From JBDNFP01 sp041689775 (GTDB lineage Bacteria > Bacteroidota > Bacteroidia > Cytophagales > Spirosomataceae), in contig JBDNFP010000173.1 of assembly GCA_041689775.1 (NCBI GenBank), positions 1-7,692 on the forward strand: a DNA stretch of 7,692 nt. The letters run 5' to 3'. A program made the position numbers and the translations under genes. Shown in pieces: positions 6,230 to 7,692 of the stretch (the stretch's first letter is position 1; the number at the start of each line of letters is the position of its first letter). The notes beneath the pieces are model-generated. The model was given only the letters and a program-made list of their open reading frames with translations. It had not been told where the DNA came from and searched no databases.

Positions 6230-7405
6230 ATGATTAGCCTACAAAAACTACCAAAACATCCAGAAAATGCCTTCCGGTCCGTTGGATGGGACTGGATGCT
6301 GGGCACCGATACCTTACCCTACCTCGTTGAAGAAGCCGTTTCGGTAAAAGAAGAAGAGGCAACAGCTTACTATGAAGCAGCCCAAACACTTTATGATATG
6401 TTTGTGGAAGCGGGCCAATACGCCATCGATCATCGACTATTCAAAGAGATGGGTATTCCCGAGTCCCTGGAAGAAATGATCAAACATAGCTGGGAAGACG
6501 ACCGGCAGGTACATCTTTATGGCCGCTTTGATTTGGCCGGTGGTCTGGACGGCCAACCCATTAAACTGATTGAGTTTAACGCGGATACCGCTACCTGTAT
6601 ACCCGAAACAGCCGTGGTACAATGGGCTCACCTCCGGGCAAATCAGCTGGATGACACCCGCCAGTTCAATACCCTTTACGAAACCCTCGTCGGGCAGTTT
6701 GTGTACATTCGTGAGGTAAACCCGGGTCATACGCCCAGCATCCTTTTCACCAGCCTGCGCGGATATCCCGAGGATGATACGAACGTGGCACTGCTTTCGG
6801 AAGCAGCGCGGGAGGCTGGTTTTGACGTGGAGTTTTGTTACATGAATGAGGTGGAATTTTCGGCCGAAGAAGGTATATTCAAACAGGACCCGGAGAGTGG
6901 TAATTTCGTTCGTTTCGACTTCTGGTTCAAACTAGTACCCTGGGAGCAGATCGGCAACGATGAGCCCGAATTGGCTAAGATGTTAACCGATATTGTAAAA
7001 AGTGGACAGGCCGTGATCTTAAATCCGGCCTATACGCTGTTATTTCAGTCAAAATATATACTGAAAGTACTCTGGGATCTTTTCCCTTATCACCCGCTCT
7101 TGTTACAGACAGAACGCTATTTGCTGTCCCACAAACGAGCAGTTCAAAAAGTACTTTTCGGCCGGGAAGGAGCCAACGTGACTATTCATGAAAAAGATGG
7201 TGATATTCTAGAAAAAGTAGAAGGCGAATACGGACATCAGCGCAGCATCTATCAGGAATACGTTGAATTCCTCAGTGATCAACAGGATTTCAGATACCAG
7301 GCGGGCGTGTTTTATGCGGGCGAACCTTGCGCCCTCGGATTCCGCCGGGGTGGGCGCATTCTGGACAATACCGCCCAGTTTGTCGGCCACGTGATCAGTG
7401 AGTAA
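6230..7405 (+). CDS. Glutathionylspermidine synthase-like ATP-grasp amide ligase (YgiC/YjfC family)
   Basis: A 391-residue cytoplasmic protein, close to the roughly 386 residues of E. coli YgiC. Family features in order: YGRFDL (97-102), the substrate/nucleotide segment EFNADTATCIPETA (115-128), QFNTL, FKLVPWE, LWDLFPYHP, then the ATP-grasp core VQKVLFGREGANVTIH, with K307, R312, E313 and N316 matching VVKPIFSREGANVS of YgiC. The end is GFRRGGRILDNTAQFVGHVI. The family, named after the synthetase half of E. coli GspS, forms an amide bond between a carboxylate and an amine using ATP. It lacks the N-terminal amidase domain of true GspS, and the physiological substrates of the YgiC/YjfC branch are not established. 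Pairing with a YgiB-like lipoprotein matches the E. coli layout. ATG 6230 is chosen because homology begins close to it. There is only a poor promoter match (TACCTTTC, 6164-6171) in the gap, so it is probably co-transcribed with the lipoprotein gene. Confidence 0.88.
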   Translation: MISLQKLPKHPENAFRSVGWDWMLGTDTLPYLVEEAVSVKEEEATAYYEAAQTLYDMFVEAGQYAIDHRLFKEMGIPESLEEMIKHSWEDDRQVHLYGRFDLAGGLDGQPIKLIEFNADTATCIPETAVVQWAHLRANQLDDTRQFNTLYETLVGQFVYIREVNPGHTPSILFTSLRGYPEDDTNVALLSEAAREAGFDVEFCYMNEVEFSAEEGIFKQDPESGNFVRFDFWFKLVPWEQIGNDEPELAKMLTDIVKSGQAVILNPAYTLLFQSKYILKVLWDLFPYHPLLLQTERYLLSHKRAVQKVLFGREGANVTIHEKDGDILEKVEGEYGHQRSIYQEYVEFLSDQQDFRYQAGVFYAGEPCALGFRRGGRILDNTAQFVGHVISE

Positions 7406-7457
7406 ATTATCGCTTAGACGAATTTGATTATTCAGGCTTCTTCTAGTACAAGACCGC

Positions 7458-7481
7458 AGAACCTTAAAGGTTCTCTTTTTT
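7458..7481 (+). terminator. Intrinsic terminator after the ATP-grasp ligase gene
   Basis: AGAACCTT (7458-7465) and AAGGTTCT (7467-7474) form a perfect hairpin (7 bp with a 3-base loop in practice), followed by CTTTTTT (7475-7481). It lies 52 bp after the ligase stop codon and separates it from the insertion sequence. Confidence 0.75.
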
Positions 7482-7521
7482 GGAACCAAGTAGCTGTCAG
7501 CAATTAGGTCATATTATGCAA

Positions 7522-7555
7522 ACTAATTATGCTTAATTACTAATGCATAATTAGT
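7522..7555. repeat. A/T-rich inverted repeat, possible insertion-sequence end or transposase promoter site
   Basis: ACTAATTATGC (7522-7532) and GCATAATTAGT (7545-7555) are perfect 11-bp inverted arms around a 12-base spacer. The core ATTATGC occurs again in direct orientation at 7513-7519. The site lies 50 bp upstream of the transposase ATG. It may be a subterminal transposase-binding site or an operator; the true IS terminus cannot be fixed without the other end. Confidence 0.4.
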
Positions 7556-7605
7556 GGTTGAGAAACTTTAATACGTCTTGTTAGTTATAGCTAAAAAAGA
7601 AAGCT

Positions 7606-7692
7606 ATGACTACTTACAGATTACATTTGACTCCCGATGAACGCTTAACACTTGAATCATGGGTTAAAAAGGGCAAACATAGGACAAAGAAA
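7606..7692 (+). CDS. IS630-family transposase, N-terminus only (cut by window end)
   Basis: ATG 7606 opens a frame of 29 residues running off the window, after an A-rich ribosome-binding region (AAAAAAGAAAG). The start LHLTPDERLTLESWVKKGKH followed by RTKK matches the N-terminus typical of IS630-family transposases (LTxEERxxLExxxxKGKxxxRK), which precedes the helix-turn-helix. The DDE catalytic domain would lie beyond the window, so whether the element is intact is unknown. IS630 elements target TA dinucleotides, and the upstream region is A/T-rich. Confidence rests on a short stretch. Confidence 0.7.
   Translation, partial: MTTYRLHLTPDERLTLESWVKKGKHRTKK

Noticed and set aside
1..7692. CRISPR array, tRNA or rRNA genes, riboswitch
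   Set aside because: No regularly spaced repeats, no cloverleaf with a CCA-type acceptor, and no leader long enough with a recognisable aptamer were seen.

Overview
The window reads as a chromosomal segment of a Bacteroidota bacterium, probably of the Cytophagales/Spirosomataceae type (genus not determined). The evidence is two upstream sites that match the Bacteroidota promoter consensus TAnnTTTG, A/T-rich leaders without strong Shine-Dalgarno sequences, and a set of secreted proteins typical of that phylum. All recognised genes are on the + strand. I see no tRNA, rRNA or CRISPR array.

Layout. Positions 3-119 hold the possible 3' end of an unidentified gene. Positions 168-1608 hold a secreted S41-family peptidase gene broken by an in-frame TAA (564-566) and by one extra G (1356/1357). 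Repaired, it would encode about 479 residues. Next come a Gfo/Idh/MocA-family oxidoreductase (1684-2874) and an exported FG-GAP/VCBS beta-propeller protein (2951-4117). These two may act together on a sugar, because the propeller carries His-rich motifs reminiscent of aldos-2-ulose dehydratase-type proteins. A well-formed promoter and a palindrome precede an exported protein with two NTF2-like domains (4292-5227), which is closed by an intrinsic terminator with two competing 5' arms.

The most interesting part is 5501-7405. A lipoprotein resembling E. coli YgiB (UPF0441) is followed 81 bp downstream by a glutathionylspermidine-synthase-like ATP-grasp ligase resembling YgiC/YjfC. Its own promoter lies upstream and a terminator lies downstream. 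E. coli has the same pairing twice (ygiB-ygiC and yjfM-yjfC). Finding it in a distant phylum suggests a conserved two-protein system of unknown function. The lipoprotein has an Arg/Ser/Gly-rich tail ending in Gly-Gly, which raises the possibility that it is a substrate of the ligase. That last step is inference.

The window ends inside the N-terminus of an IS630-family transposase (from 7606), preceded by an A/T-rich 11-bp inverted repeat that may belong to the insertion sequence end or to its promoter.
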